A stretch of 64,000 nt of DNA, taken from JACJXW01 sp964418125 (GTDB lineage: Bacteria > Bacteroidota > Bacteroidia > Chitinophagales > Saprospiraceae). Positions 30,599 through 40,329 of this stretch are shown piece after piece. Under the pieces are notes generated by a model. That model was not told where the DNA came from. It ran no database searches and saw nothing but the letters and a program-made list of their open reading frames with translations. Position 1 is the first letter of the stretch, and each line of letters starts with the position of its first letter. A program made the position numbers and the translations under genes. Where the stretch lies: contig CAYQKY010000009.1 of NCBI GenBank assembly GCA_964418125.1, forward strand, positions 34,530-98,529, given 5' to 3'.

Positions 30599-32626
30599 CT
30601 ACTCCTCTACATTTGTGGGGGCTTGCACCCTCAGGCCGGGGTCCATCTCATAAGCCTTCTGGCGGTACTGGTCCCCCAGGCCGTTGTTTCCCAGGTTGTA
30701 ATGGGCGGTGCCCAGGTCGTACCACCCTCTGGCGTTATTGGGGTCGGCCTGGGTGGCCAGGGTGAAGTACTCCATAGCCTCCACCCGGTCGCCCCGGATG
30801 CCGTGGGCGACGCCCAGCAGGCGCAGCACCTCGTATTCGTTGGGCATGATCTCTCTGGCCTGTTCCAGATAGCGGATGGCGCGGTTCAGGTCGCCTTTTT
30901 GCTCTCCGTAGAATTTGCCGGCGTCCTTGTAAGTGATGCCAAGGTTGCGCCGGGCATCCGCATAATCGGGGTCGAGCGCCAGGGCCTTCTCATAAGCCTC
31001 TATCGATTTTTCGTATTCCTGAAGGTAATTGTAGGCATTGCCGAGTAAAAGATACGCATTTTTATAATTAGGGTGGATGCGCAGGGCTTGTTGCAGGTGT
31101 TCTATGGCCTGGCTGAGCATGGCCTGCTTCCGGCTGGGGTCCTGAACGGACAGCGACTGGGTAACCAGTTCGCCCCCGACGGCGTTGCGCAGTTTGGCGC
31201 TGTTCGGAGAGTACTGTATATCCGTTGTGAACAGGGTATAGTTGTCTTTCCATACCGGGTTGCGCAGCACTGTCCGAACGGCATAGGCCAACGCTACAAT
31301 GGCCAGCACGGCCAATACCGGCCGGAACTGCCTCCAGGCCGGCTCCTTACCTTTTGCCGCCCTGGAGGCCGCCCAGCGGTACCCCAGAATAGCGAGCAGC
31401 AGGCAATAGCCCACAGAAGGCATGAACAGCAGGCGTTCCGCCATGTGGGTCCCCACGGGAAAGAGCAGGTTGGAAACGATGGAAAGCGTAACCAGGTAAT
31501 AAAGGATGGCAAAACTGACGGGATCTTTCTTCGGCAGCCTCCGAAGTGCGTAAACCAGCAGGGCCACATAGGCCACCAGGCTGAGCCAGGCGCTCCAATC
31601 CCCAAAATCCATAACTCCAATGTGGCGGGGATAGTAATCGTGAGTAAGGATATAAGGGAAGATCAGGAGCTGAATGTATTTGCCCAGGGTGTAAAAAACG
31701 GTGGCCAGGCGTTCTCCGGCGGTAAAGGGCACATATTGATTGCCCTCGAGCTTGACGAAAGGGTTGTTCATCATCTCCATCGTCGGCTCGCTCAGGCCGA
31801 AGCCCAGGACGGCAAAGCGGATAACCAGGAAAGCCACCGCAGCGATAAGAAATGGAACAGCCTGCCGCACGATGGGCCCCAGGCTGGCCTTCGTAAAAAA
31901 GTAGTAGGCCAAAGGCGCCACTGCCAGAAAGGTGATCGCATTTTCTTTGGACATCAGGCCCAGGAAAAACACCAGCCCGACGGCAATATTAAGCCTGGGC
32001 TTATTCTCCTGGTAGGCGCGTAAGGAATAGTACAGCGCCGCCAGGCTCCCCAACAGGGCCAGGATCTCATCCCGCCCTTTGATATTGGCCACCACCTCGG
32101 TGTGAATGGGGTGCACGGCAAACAGAAGGCCGGCGGCCAAGGCGATGAAGAAAGCCCGGCCCTGGCCCTGGCCCGGGCGGAAAATCCGGAGCAGCAGCAG
32201 GTAGAGCACTACCGTCGTCAGGCCGTAGAACAGGGCGTTGAACAGATGGCCCACAAATGGCGTTTTGCCGAACAGCTGCACCTCCAGAGCAAAGAGCACC
32301 AGGGACAACGGGCGGTAACGGCCGCCGGCCACCAGGCTGGCCTTGCCTTCTTCCTTGAAAAAACCGAAGAACGTATCCTTGGTGAGAATGCCGGGGATAC
32401 CCGACACGCCATCTTCCACGAACATATTGTTATAGATGACGATGGCGTCATCCAGAGCATAGTCGTGCGTCAGGGTATTGGCATAGAGGAGAAAACTGAT
32501 TGCGAACAATCCCCAGGCCACCCAGCGCCGGTTGGTGAACCAGGCGGGAAAACGCTTTGGCGCACCGGCTACTCCGGTTTGAGGAACCGCTGCCTTTTTC
32601 TTGGTTTTCTTTATTCGTTTCGCCAT
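30599..32626 (-). CDS. TMTC-like membrane protein with TPR tail
   Basis: 675 residues. About 10-12 membrane helices in the first ~470 residues, with the TMTC/GT-C landmarks YALDDAIVIYNNMFVEDG near residue 55 (acidic pair in the first loop), GRYRPLSLVLFALEVQLFG, VHPIHTEVVANIKGRDEIL and FFLGLMSKENAITFLAV. The last ~200 residues are TPRs (NYKNAYLLLGNAYNYLQEYE, DYADARRNLGITYKDAG). Eukaryotic TMTC proteins O-mannosylate cadherins; bacterial members are thought to be lipid-linked sugar transferases, but the substrate is unknown. Upstream of the NagZ fusion on the same strand; separated by 91 bases, so possibly co-transcribed. Confidence 0.85.
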   Translation of the reverse strand: MAKRIKKTKKKAAVPQTGVAGAPKRFPAWFTNRRWVAWGLFAISFLLYANTLTHDYALDDAIVIYNNMFVEDGVSGIPGILTKDTFFGFFKEEGKASLVAGGRYRPLSLVLFALEVQLFGKTPFVGHLFNALFYGLTTVVLYLLLLRIFRPGQGQGRAFFIALAAGLLFAVHPIHTEVVANIKGRDEILALLGSLAALYYSLRAYQENKPRLNIAVGLVFFLGLMSKENAITFLAVAPLAYYFFTKASLGPIVRQAVPFLIAAVAFLVIRFAVLGFGLSEPTMEMMNNPFVKLEGNQYVPFTAGERLATVFYTLGKYIQLLIFPYILTHDYYPRHIGVMDFGDWSAWLSLVAYVALLVYALRRLPKKDPVSFAILYYLVTLSIVSNLLFPVGTHMAERLLFMPSVGYCLLLAILGYRWAASRAAKGKEPAWRQFRPVLAVLAIVALAYAVRTVLRNPVWKDNYTLFTTDIQYSPNSAKLRNAVGGELVTQSLSVQDPSRKQAMLSQAIEHLQQALRIHPNYKNAYLLLGNAYNYLQEYEKSIEAYEKALALDPDYADARRNLGITYKDAGKFYGEQKGDLNRAIRYLEQAREIMPNEYEVLRLLGVAHGIRGDRVEAMEYFTLATQADPNNARGWYDLGTAHYNLGNNGLGDQYRQKAYEMDPGLRVQAPTNVEE

Positions 32627-32751
32627 GTATCCGAAAAAAAGGAGTTTCGTATGTTGAAGCCGGAAAAGCGGGAAGCCTAGCCCCCCTTTGCCACTAATGA
32701 TCCAAAATATTGAATTTTTCAGGACTTCCGGTAATGCCTTCCGGGAAAATT

Positions 32752-32782
32752 ATTGTTAAGGAAGGATAAAGATCTATCTTTC
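32752..32782 (+). promoter_or_regulatory. Promoter of the TesB gene
   Basis: TTG (32753-32755), 19 bases, TATCTTTC (32775-32782), ending 4 bases before the ATG, so the leader is nearly absent. Same -7 variant as upstream of the methyltransferase. Confidence 0.55.
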
Positions 32783-32786
32783 CCAC

Positions 32787-33641
32787 ATGAAGAACATTGA
32801 AGAGTTACTCGGCCTGCTCAACCTGGAGGCCATCGAAGAGAATATTTTCCGAGGCCAGAGCCACAGCGTAGGCAGCCAGCGCGTCTTCGGCGGCCAGGTG
32901 CTGGCCCAGGCCCTGCAGGCCGCCATCCGCACCGTACCGGAAGGGCGCCTGGTGCACTCCCTGCACGCCTATTTCATTCTGCCAGGCGACATCAATTTGC
33001 CCATCGTCTTCGAGGTAGACCGCATCCGCGACGGCGGCAGCTTCACCACCCGCCGCATTAAGGCCATACAGAAGGGCCAGGCCATCTTCAACATGTCCGC
33101 CTCCTTTCAGAAAAAACAGGAGGGCTTTGACCACCAGATCAGCATGCCCAACGTGACGCCTCCCGACGGGCTGATGAGCTGGGACCAGTTGGTGGAAGAG
33201 TTCGGATCCAGGCTGCCGGAAGCCATCCGCCGCTTCCTGGAGGTCGACCACCCCATAGAGTTCCGCCCGGTGGAACGAGTACACCCCATGCTGGCCGGCA
33301 AGCGGCAGCCCCAGCGCCATGTGTGGATGCGCTCCAAAGGGCCCATGCCCGACGACATCACCGCTCACCAGGCCGTACTGGCCTATGCTTCCGACTACAA
33401 CCTGCTGACTACCGCCCTGCTTCCCCACGGCGACCTGGCCGCCGCCGGCAACATCCAGCTGGCCAGCCTCGACCACGGCATGTGGTTCCACCGCGATTTC
33501 CGAATGGACGATTGGGTGCTCTACGCCATCGATAGCCCCAGCGCTTCCGGAGCGCGGGGCTTCACCCGGGGCAGTATCTTTGACCAGGAGGGAAAGCTCG
33601 TAGCCTCAGTGGTGCAGGAGGGGCTGATGCGGCCGGTGTAG
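32787..33641 (+). CDS. tesB: Acyl-CoA thioesterase II
   Basis: 284 residues, the usual TesB length, with two hot-dog domains. Conserved segments: NIFRGQSHSVGSQRVFGGQVLAQAL near the start, HSLHAYFILPGD, and in the second domain LASLDHGMWFHRDFRMDDWVLY (catalytic Asp of LDH), SPSASGARGFTRGSIFDQ (Ser/Thr) and VVQEGLMRP (Gln). It should hydrolyse acyl-CoA to free fatty acid and CoA in the cytoplasm. Monocistronic. Confidence 0.93.
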   Translation: MKNIEELLGLLNLEAIEENIFRGQSHSVGSQRVFGGQVLAQALQAAIRTVPEGRLVHSLHAYFILPGDINLPIVFEVDRIRDGGSFTTRRIKAIQKGQAIFNMSASFQKKQEGFDHQISMPNVTPPDGLMSWDQLVEEFGSRLPEAIRRFLEVDHPIEFRPVERVHPMLAGKRQPQRHVWMRSKGPMPDDITAHQAVLAYASDYNLLTTALLPHGDLAAAGNIQLASLDHGMWFHRDFRMDDWVLYAIDSPSASGARGFTRGSIFDQEGKLVASVVQEGLMRPV

Positions 33642-33789
33642 GGGGAGGGAGGGAAGGAATGAGGGAATGAGGGCCCGCCTTCATTCTTCGGCGGATAAAA
33701 ATGAAAGAAGTTCTGATTTTCAGGTTTACATAATGTGAAGCCCACAGTAGATTTTTGTATATTTATGTGTTTACCGAGTAATCGCAATC

Positions 33790-34347
33790 ATGGCAGTAAA
33801 ACTTGCACAACGGTTAATTACCGTCGAAGAATATTATAAAATGGTGGATGCTGACATCCTTAATGAGGATGACCGGGTGGAGTTGATCGACGGCAAAATC
33901 ATAGAAATGTGCCCTATTGGTAGTAAACATGCAGGTTGCGTAGATAAGATCGTGGCCGCTCTGAATAGACTAAACCGTACTGATATTTTAATCAGGGGCC
34001 AAAACCCCCTGAGGCTGGGCAGATATTCTGAGCCGGAACCGGACATTGCGATAGTAAAATTCTCTTCCGATTATTATTCGGCCCAACATCCCAGCGCCGC
34101 AGATGCCCTCCTGGTTATCGAAGTGTCCGACTCTTCCTATGAATATGACAAGGAAGTAAAACTTCCTCTTTACGCTTCTGCGAACATTGCGGAATGCTGG
34201 ATCGTCAACCTGGAAAAAAAGGAGATCGAAACCCATCATTCTCCCATCGGAGACCGCTACAAAAATAACGAACTATTCCTGCTCGACGATGATATCCACA
34301 TAAAGGCATTGGACGTAACCTTCAAAGTCAACGAACTGGTCGTATAA
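33790..34347 (+). CDS. Uma2-family (DUF820) restriction-endonuclease-fold protein
   Basis: 185 residues. Typical DUF820/Uma2 pattern: start LITVEEYYKMVDADILNEDDRVELIDGKIIEM; acidic active-site motif SEPEPDIAIVK; then DALLVIEVSDSSYEYDKEVKLPLYASANIAECWIV, in which the E-V-S-D-S and the following Lys match the PD-(D/E)xK-like fold. These proteins are abundant in cyanobacteria and Saprospiraceae-like genomes. Nuclease activity is predicted by fold, and the biological role is unresolved. Stands alone, 12 bases from the convergent trhO gene. Confidence 0.85.
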   Translation: MAVKLAQRLITVEEYYKMVDADILNEDDRVELIDGKIIEMCPIGSKHAGCVDKIVAALNRLNRTDILIRGQNPLRLGRYSEPEPDIAIVKFSSDYYSAQHPSAADALLVIEVSDSSYEYDKEVKLPLYASANIAECWIVNLEKKEIETHHSPIGDRYKNNELFLLDDDIHIKALDVTFKVNELVV

Positions 34348-34359
34348 TCCGATATTCTA

Positions 34360-35406
34360 TTATTTTAACACCAGCCCCTCCTCCTTCCGGAACGCCTTAT
34401 ACCGCCCCTTGCCGAACTTCGTCCCGTTGAATTCCACCTTGCCCCGCAGTTCTTTTTGCTGCTCTTCCGGTAGCTGGATGAAATCGCTGCACTGCTGCGA
34501 GCAGCACTTATGGTACTTTTCGGCACATTCCTCACACTGAATGAACAGGATATGGCAGGCGTCGTTGGCGCAGTTGACGTGCGTATCGCAGGGCTGCCCG
34601 CACTGGTGGCAGCAGGAGATAACCTCCTCCCCTATGCGCTCCCCCATGCGCTCGTCAAAGACGAAGTTCTTGCCCCGGAACCGGATGGGCAGGCCTTTTT
34701 CCCGGCACCGGCGCGCATATTCGATGATGCCGCCGTCGATCATATAGACCTTGCCGAAACCCTTGTGCAGGTAATAAGCGCTGGCCTTCTCACAGCGGAT
34801 GCCGCCGGTGCAGTACATGATGATGGGATGATCTTTTTTGTCTTCCAGCATCTCCTCCACAATGGGCAGGGCCTCGCGGAAAGTCTCCACGTCCGGGCAG
34901 ATGGCCCCTTCGAAGTGGCCGACCTCGCTCTCGTAGTGGTTGCGCATGTCTACCACGATAGTATCTGGATCGTCCATGAGTTGATTGACTTCCTCGGCGC
35001 TGAGGTGTTTACCCCGTTTCGTTACATCAAAACTCTCGTCGTCCAGCCCGTCGGCGACGATCTTGTCGCGCACCTTGATCTTGAGCTTGTAGAAGGACTT
35101 GCCGTCGTCGTCCATGGCAATATTGAGCCTGGCCCCATTCAGCCAGGGAATGGAATACATGTCTTTCCGGAAGGCCTCGAAGTTCCTGTCCGGTACGGAG
35201 ATCTGCCCGTTGACGCCCTCCCTGGCCACATAAATGCGGCCGAAGACACCCAGCTTGCTCCAGCGGCGATACAGCTCGTCGCGGAACTGCTTCGGATCTT
35301 CAATCTGATGGTAACGGTAAAAGGAAAGGGTAGTCCGCGCCTCATCGCTTTCCAGCATACGGCGCTTAAGTTCGTCACTATTGACGAGGTTATACAATCT
35401 CGGCAT
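34360..35406 (-). CDS. trhO: tRNA uridine 5-oxyacetate biosynthesis hydroxylase TrhO (rhodanese-like)
   Basis: 348 residues. N-terminal acylphosphatase-like domain (FYRYHQIEDPKQFRDELYRR, AREGVNGQISV), then a rhodanese domain (~120-235) with the catalytic Cys in YCTGGIRCEKASAYYLHKGF and DGGIIEYARRC, and a Cys-rich C-terminal segment (CCHQCGQPCDTHVNC, CEECAEKYHKCCSQQC) that looks like a zinc-binding tail. TrhO (YceA) makes 5-hydroxyuridine at position 34 of certain tRNAs using oxygen. The size and order match the family. The leader contains a clear -7 box. Confidence 0.92.
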   Translation of the reverse strand: MPRLYNLVNSDELKRRMLESDEARTTLSFYRYHQIEDPKQFRDELYRRWSKLGVFGRIYVAREGVNGQISVPDRNFEAFRKDMYSIPWLNGARLNIAMDDDGKSFYKLKIKVRDKIVADGLDDESFDVTKRGKHLSAEEVNQLMDDPDTIVVDMRNHYESEVGHFEGAICPDVETFREALPIVEEMLEDKKDHPIIMYCTGGIRCEKASAYYLHKGFGKVYMIDGGIIEYARRCREKGLPIRFRGKNFVFDERMGERIGEEVISCCHQCGQPCDTHVNCANDACHILFIQCEECAEKYHKCCSQQCSDFIQLPEEQQKELRGKVEFNGTKFGKGRYKAFRKEEGLVLK

Positions 35407-35537
35407 GTTAAATGGTTTGGTACGTTGAGCAATAATGACAAGTTGCAGGCTTGTTGGGCGCGTGCCCGTGGCTGCTAACTGTACCCGCCCTGAAGATAGA
35501 CATCGTCTTACGCTTCAGGGCTGAATTTTTCAGGGGG

Positions 35538-35545
35538 CAAAGATA
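35538..35545 (-). promoter_or_regulatory. -7 box of trhO
   Basis: TATCTTTG on the minus strand is an exact TAnnTTTG match, giving a leader of about 125 bases. No convincing TTG is found at the -33 distance. Confidence 0.5.
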
Positions 35546-35600
35546 CGGGGAATTTGTGGGAATGGAAAGGGGGGCAAAAGCAGTTCTCTGCCGAAGGGCT

Positions 35601-35644
35601 GGGCTAGTGGCCAGTCGACTTGAAGTCGCCTGGCCACTAGCCCG
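35601..35644. repeat. Long perfect inverted repeat (hairpin element)
   Basis: GGGCTAGTGGCCAG (35601-35614) pairs perfectly with CTGGCCACTAGCCC (35630-35643). Inside it CGAC/GTCG continues the stem after one mismatch. It is upstream of trhO and not followed by a T tract in either direction, so it resembles a REP-like element more than a terminator. Confidence 0.85.
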
Positions 35645-35962
35645 CCGAAAAAAAGAACCTTGCAGTAAAGTTACGAAGTTCCCGCCAGAAAAAACAGGAC
35701 AGTACAACGCTCCCTTTACATGGCTATTTCACCCCCAGTTTGAGTCAAAAAGCGTACAATATACTGATTTGCAATATTTTAAACCAGACTCATTTTGAAG
35801 CAAACAGCAAAAACCCGCTATAACCAACTGCTCTGAAAAGAATACCCTCGGCACGAGTAGCCATTTAAACATTGAGGGCATAACTCAATGGACAAGGAAC
35901 CTGCATTATGCTGCCCAGGCAGGGGCGGCCAAAGCACTTGTCTCCAGGCATGTTCTTACCAT

Positions 35963-38900
35963 TTACTCTACCGCCCGCTCCGGCCCGGCAGGTTTCTTCA
36001 CTTCGGGCCGCGGAGTTTCCGGCAGTTCTTTCATGACCTCTTCCACGGCCCGCTCCAATTGAGGATCTTTGCCTTCGATCACCGCTTTGGGCGTCATTTC
36101 CACCTCTATATCCGGATGGACGCCCTCGTTCTCGATGATCCACTCGCCGGCCTTACTGAAGATGCCCAGGCGGGGCGCCGTGGCGAAGCCGCCGTCCATC
36201 AGCTGCGGATAGGAGTAGATGCCGACGAGGATGCCGAGGGTGCGCTTGCCGATCAGCGGCCCCATGTCCTGCTCTTTGAACAGGAAGGGCAGCAGGTCGC
36301 CTCCCGAGGCGGCGTATTCGTTGATGATCATGGCCTTGGGGCCAAAGATGGCTGCCATCGGAGTGCTCTGCACTTTGCCGGCGCGGGTTCCCCAGTAGTT
36401 CATCAGCTGGCGGTCGAGCAGGCCGATGATGTAATCGGCAGCGGAGCCGCCGCCGTTGAAGCGCTCGTCGATGATCACGGCTTCTTTGCCCAGCTGAGAG
36501 AAGTAGTAGCGGTTGAAGAAGGTATAACCGCCACCGCCGGTATTGGGCAGGTATACATAAGCGACGCGGCCGCCGGTCATTTCATCCACCTTCTCCCGGT
36601 TGCCCTCCACCCAGGCCATATTGCGCAGGTTGGTGTCGTCGCCGATGGGCACTACCGTCACTTCCCGGGCGCTCTGCATGCCGGGCTGGCCATTTACCGT
36701 GAGCACTACCTGTTTGCCCACTGTATTGCGGAAGCGGCGGAAGATGTTCTCCTCTCCGCTCAGCGGCTGGCCGTCAATGGCGAGGATGTAATCGCCTTCG
36801 TTTACATCCACTCCGGGTTCGGTAAGGGGAGCCCGGAAGGTAGGGTTCCAGTTCAGGCCGCTGTAGATACGGCTGATGCGGTAAAAACCGTTTTCGATGA
36901 CGAGGTCGGCCCCGAGCAGGCCGGTGTTGACTTCCTCGATTTCCGGAAAGTCGCCCCCTCCGACATAGTTATGGCCGACCACCAGTTCGCCCATCATTTC
37001 CGCCAGCAAATAGTTGAGGTCTTCGCGGTGGCCTACATGGGGCAGGAAGGGCTCGTATTTCTGCTTAACTGCATTCCAGTCTACGCCGTGCATATTTTCC
37101 ACATAGAAAAAATCCCGCTCGATACGCCATACTTCGTTGAAGATCTGCGCCCATTCTTTCGGCGGGTCCACATACACTTTCATGCCGCCGGTATTGAGCT
37201 TCCCATCACCAACCGAGGCCTTGCTGCCGGCATCGACGATACCATAAGTATTGCCATTGGCAGCATAGATCATTTTCTTGCCATCGGCGCTGACTTCATA
37301 CCCGAAAATGCCTTCCATGAGCGTCTCGCTCTCCCGCTTTTCCATATCGAAGGCCTGCAATTTATTGCCGGGCATATTGTCTACCTGCTCCAGGTAGAGC
37401 AGCTTGCCTTCAACGGAGCCATCGAGGGCTGAATAGACGCGGGCAGGCGCCGGCAAGGCAACGATGCGGCTCAGCATATCTTCCAGATCAATACGAATGG
37501 GCTCGATATCTCCGGAAGGTTTATCGGTATCGCCTTCTTCACCGGTTTCGGCTTCCTCTTCTTCAGCATCTTCACCCGGAGCCGGTTCCTCATCGCTTTC
37601 CGGGCGGAAGGGAGAGGGCTCTTCCTTGCTCAGCACAACGGCATACAGGCTGCTGACCACATCCCGCTCATAGCTGGTCATATCCAGCCAGCCGGCGTTG
37701 AGGCCGTAGTTGGTGCTTGCCGCAAAGAAGAGGTGCTTGCCGTCGCGGCTGAAAGTGGGAAAATCGGCATGGCTCATGCCGTCCGTCACCTGATGCGTTT
37801 TGCCGGTAGCCAGTTCATAGACGAAGACCGCTTTGAGCTGGTTGTCCAGTTGGCGGGAATAGGTAATCCATCTGCTGTCGGGCGACCAGCCGGCATGAAA
37901 ATCCTGTTCCGGCGAGGAGTAGGTATCGGTATCGATCAGGCGGAGGGCCTTACTTTCTACATCCAGCCAGTACAGGTTAAAATTCTTATCGGAGAAAAGC
38001 AGCTTCTTGCTGTCGGGCGACCAAACCGGGGCATTGAAATAAGTAGGATCCTCAATGGGGATCACCCGGGGTTCCTCCATGCCTTTCTGGCCGCTGATCA
38101 TCAGCTGGTACTCCCCGCCGGCATCGGAGAAACAGGCGATGTGCTGGCCGTCGGGCGACCAGGCGGGGAAGCGTTCGAATGCGCCGGGCGTTTCCGTCAG
38201 GTTGCGGATGTCTCCTTTATCGGTGGGGATGGTAAAAATATCACCCCGGGCCTCCACTACTGCGCGCTTGCCGGTAGGGGAGATCCCGAAGGGGCCGATC
38301 TGTTCCCCGCCTTCTTCATAGCGAGGGTGGCGGGCAGGCAGGTTCGGGTTCAGGACGATGGGCAGGGCCTGAGCCTCACGCCCGCGGAGCGCCATCCTGT
38401 GGATGCGCCCTGCCTGCTCGTAGATGACTTCCGCCCCGTTGGTATGCAGCGTTTTCACATCGTAATCCTGATGGCTCGTCACCTGCCGCACTTCCTTGTC
38501 TTCTCTGCCATAAGAAAAAACGTTCATCCTGCCGTTCCGGTCCGAGAGGAAATATACCGTATTGTTATCCGCCCATACCGGGTAGATATTGACCGATCCA
38601 TCGTGCGGGACTTCCTCTACTTCATACGTTTCATTGTTAAAGATCCAGATCTTGGGAGCGTTTCCGCCCCGGTAGCCTTTAAAGGGGCGATAGGTGTTGC
38701 CGCCTTCTGTGGGGTCCGGGTTTTTGATGTAAGCGGTAAACCTGCCATCCGGAGAAATGCTGCCCTGATGGGCTTCCGGCATCGGCAACTGCCGGGGCAT
38801 GCTCTCCTCCGGCCCTATGGCGTACAGGCGGGCAAAGCGGTTGGAAAAGGTTTCGCGGTTGGAGGAAAACAGGACCTCCCGGCCATTCCACCCCCGGACA

Positions 38901-39238
38901 ATATCGGCGCCGGGGTGATAGGTCAGCCGCCGGGGTTGCCCCCCCTGTGTGGATACGATGTACACGTCGAGGTTGCCGTCATAGTTGCCGGAGAAGGCCA
39001 CCCACTGTCCGTCAGGGGAAATGACGGGATAGCCTTCCACTCCTTCGTGCACCGTGAGCCGGTGGGGGTTGCCGCCGTCCTTATCGGCGATCCAGATGTC
39101 GCTGGCATAGGCAAAAGCTACATGCTGCTCACTCACCGAGGGATGGCGCAGCATCAGCGTGGGCTCACCGGATTGGGATAATGCCGAATAGGAAAGGCTG
39201 AATGACAGCCACAGAGTTAGGATAAGGGGGTAACGCAT
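35963..39238 (-). CDS. Tricorn-type S41 protease
   Basis: 1091 residues with a signal peptide (MRYPLILTLWLSFSLSYSALS). Two beta-propeller regions follow (repeats such as GYPVISPDGQWVAFSGN, FPAWSPDGQHIACFSDAGG), then a helical bundle (IERDFFYVENMHGVDWNAVKQKYEPFLPHVGHREDL, ~730), a PDZ domain (~800-900), and an S41 catalytic domain with the nucleophile Ser in EYAASGGD (around residue 970). Tricorn is a cytosolic peptidase in archaea; bacterial homologues with signal peptides likely trim peptides in the periplasm. Follows ACMSD by 29 bases, probably in one operon. Confidence 0.92.
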   Translation of the reverse strand: MRYPLILTLWLSFSLSYSALSQSGEPTLMLRHPSVSEQHVAFAYASDIWIADKDGGNPHRLTVHEGVEGYPVISPDGQWVAFSGNYDGNLDVYIVSTQGGQPRRLTYHPGADIVRGWNGREVLFSSNRETFSNRFARLYAIGPEESMPRQLPMPEAHQGSISPDGRFTAYIKNPDPTEGGNTYRPFKGYRGGNAPKIWIFNNETYEVEEVPHDGSVNIYPVWADNNTVYFLSDRNGRMNVFSYGREDKEVRQVTSHQDYDVKTLHTNGAEVIYEQAGRIHRMALRGREAQALPIVLNPNLPARHPRYEEGGEQIGPFGISPTGKRAVVEARGDIFTIPTDKGDIRNLTETPGAFERFPAWSPDGQHIACFSDAGGEYQLMISGQKGMEEPRVIPIEDPTYFNAPVWSPDSKKLLFSDKNFNLYWLDVESKALRLIDTDTYSSPEQDFHAGWSPDSRWITYSRQLDNQLKAVFVYELATGKTHQVTDGMSHADFPTFSRDGKHLFFAASTNYGLNAGWLDMTSYERDVVSSLYAVVLSKEEPSPFRPESDEEPAPGEDAEEEEAETGEEGDTDKPSGDIEPIRIDLEDMLSRIVALPAPARVYSALDGSVEGKLLYLEQVDNMPGNKLQAFDMEKRESETLMEGIFGYEVSADGKKMIYAANGNTYGIVDAGSKASVGDGKLNTGGMKVYVDPPKEWAQIFNEVWRIERDFFYVENMHGVDWNAVKQKYEPFLPHVGHREDLNYLLAEMMGELVVGHNYVGGGDFPEIEEVNTGLLGADLVIENGFYRISRIYSGLNWNPTFRAPLTEPGVDVNEGDYILAIDGQPLSGEENIFRRFRNTVGKQVVLTVNGQPGMQSAREVTVVPIGDDTNLRNMAWVEGNREKVDEMTGGRVAYVYLPNTGGGGYTFFNRYYFSQLGKEAVIIDERFNGGGSAADYIIGLLDRQLMNYWGTRAGKVQSTPMAAIFGPKAMIINEYAASGGDLLPFLFKEQDMGPLIGKRTLGILVGIYSYPQLMDGGFATAPRLGIFSKAGEWIIENEGVHPDIEVEMTPKAVIEGKDPQLERAVEEVMKELPETPRPEVKKPAGPERAVE

Positions 39239-39267
39239 GTTTTTAAGTTTTGAGGTTAAGGCTGAGG

Positions 39268-40296
39268 TTAAGGTTTAGGCCGATGCTCAGGGGCAAAGGC
39301 GGAACGCTCCAGGCCGAGCCATTCCAGGGTATTATTGGCAAAAATGTTTTCCACTGTTTTCCGGTGCAGGCCCATCTCCTCGATGAAGGCGCCGATCTCC
39401 AGGTCGCCCAGCGGGAAAGGGTAGTCGGAACCAAGGCATACGCGATGCTCTCCCGCTGTATCCAGGACGTAGCGCAGCATGTGGGGGTCGTGCGTGATAC
39501 AGTCCACCCAGAATTTACCCAGGTAATCGCGGGGCGGCACGTCATTGTCTACGGCCACCAGGTCGGGGCGGCAGTCGAACCCGTGCTGTACCCTCCCGAT
39601 GGTAGGCAGGAAAGACCCGCCGGCATGGGCAAAGCAGGCCCGCAGCCCAGGCAGGCGCTCAAATACGCCGCCGAAGATCATAGAGCAGATGGCGCGGGAG
39701 GTCTCCGCCGGCATGCCCACCAGCCAGGGCAGCCAGTATTTGCGCATGGAGTGAAAGCCCATCATTTCCCAGGGGTGGATGAAAAGGGCCATGCCCAACT
39801 CCTCCATCGCCTGGAATATGGGGAAGAATTCCGGTTCGTTCAGGTTCTTGTCGTTGATGTTAGAGCCGATCTGCACTCCCACCAGGCCGATCTCCTGGCA
39901 GCGCTGCAGCTCCTGAATCGCCAGATCCGCATCCTGCATGGGCAGGGCGCCCAGGCCGATATAGTGCCGGGGGTGATCCGCCACGGTTTGGGCAATATCA
40001 TCATTGAGGAAGCGCGACAGCTCCAGGCAGTCCTGAGGCTTGGCCCAGTAGGAAAACATGACCGGAATGGTGCAGACAACCTGCACCTGAGTATCGTGCT
40101 GCGCGTACTCGGTGATACGTTCTTCGGGATCCCAGCAATTGGAGGCGATCTCGCGAAAGAACTCCCCGCCTTTCATCATGCGGGCGCGCCCGGGCTGATG
40201 GTGTTCCAGGTAAATGAAATCCCCGTAGCCGAACTTATCCGCAAAGCGGGGTAGCTTTTCGGGAATGATATGCGTGTGCATGTCGATCTTCAACAT
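39268..40296 (-). CDS. 2-amino-3-carboxymuconate-6-semialdehyde decarboxylase (ACMSD)
   Basis: 342 residues, usual size. N-terminal metal-binding H-x-H in IDMHTHIIPEK, His in ALFIHPWEMMG, and Asp in CLGSDYPFPLGDLE; the run PVMFSYWAKPQD and KYWLPWLVGMPAETS match the animal and bacterial ACMSD family very closely. It removes CO2 from ACMS in the kynurenine pathway of tryptophan breakdown, steering flux away from quinolinate and NAD. No other kynurenine-pathway gene is in the window; it precedes the tricorn protease and follows the exporter operon. Confidence 0.93.
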   Translation of the reverse strand: MLKIDMHTHIIPEKLPRFADKFGYGDFIYLEHHQPGRARMMKGGEFFREIASNCWDPEERITEYAQHDTQVQVVCTIPVMFSYWAKPQDCLELSRFLNDDIAQTVADHPRHYIGLGALPMQDADLAIQELQRCQEIGLVGVQIGSNINDKNLNEPEFFPIFQAMEELGMALFIHPWEMMGFHSMRKYWLPWLVGMPAETSRAICSMIFGGVFERLPGLRACFAHAGGSFLPTIGRVQHGFDCRPDLVAVDNDVPPRDYLGKFWVDCITHDPHMLRYVLDTAGEHRVCLGSDYPFPLGDLEIGAFIEEMGLHRKTVENIFANNTLEWLGLERSAFAPEHRPKP

Positions 40297-40329
40297 AGTG
40301 GCATGGCAGTTTGGTTAGGACAATACCGG

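Larger units (their letters stand above)
35407..35962. other. Intergenic region between trhO and tricorn genes
   Basis: 556 bases with no gene supported. It holds the trhO -7 box and a long perfect hairpin (see separate entries). The part from about 35745 to 35962 shows no motif. The tricorn gene ends at 35963 without an obvious terminator. Confidence 0.45.

Noticed and set aside
35888..39181. Long plus-strand open frames of 514 and 482 codons
   Set aside because: They lie antisense to the confidently assigned tricorn protease; codon pattern and composition are those of a shadow.
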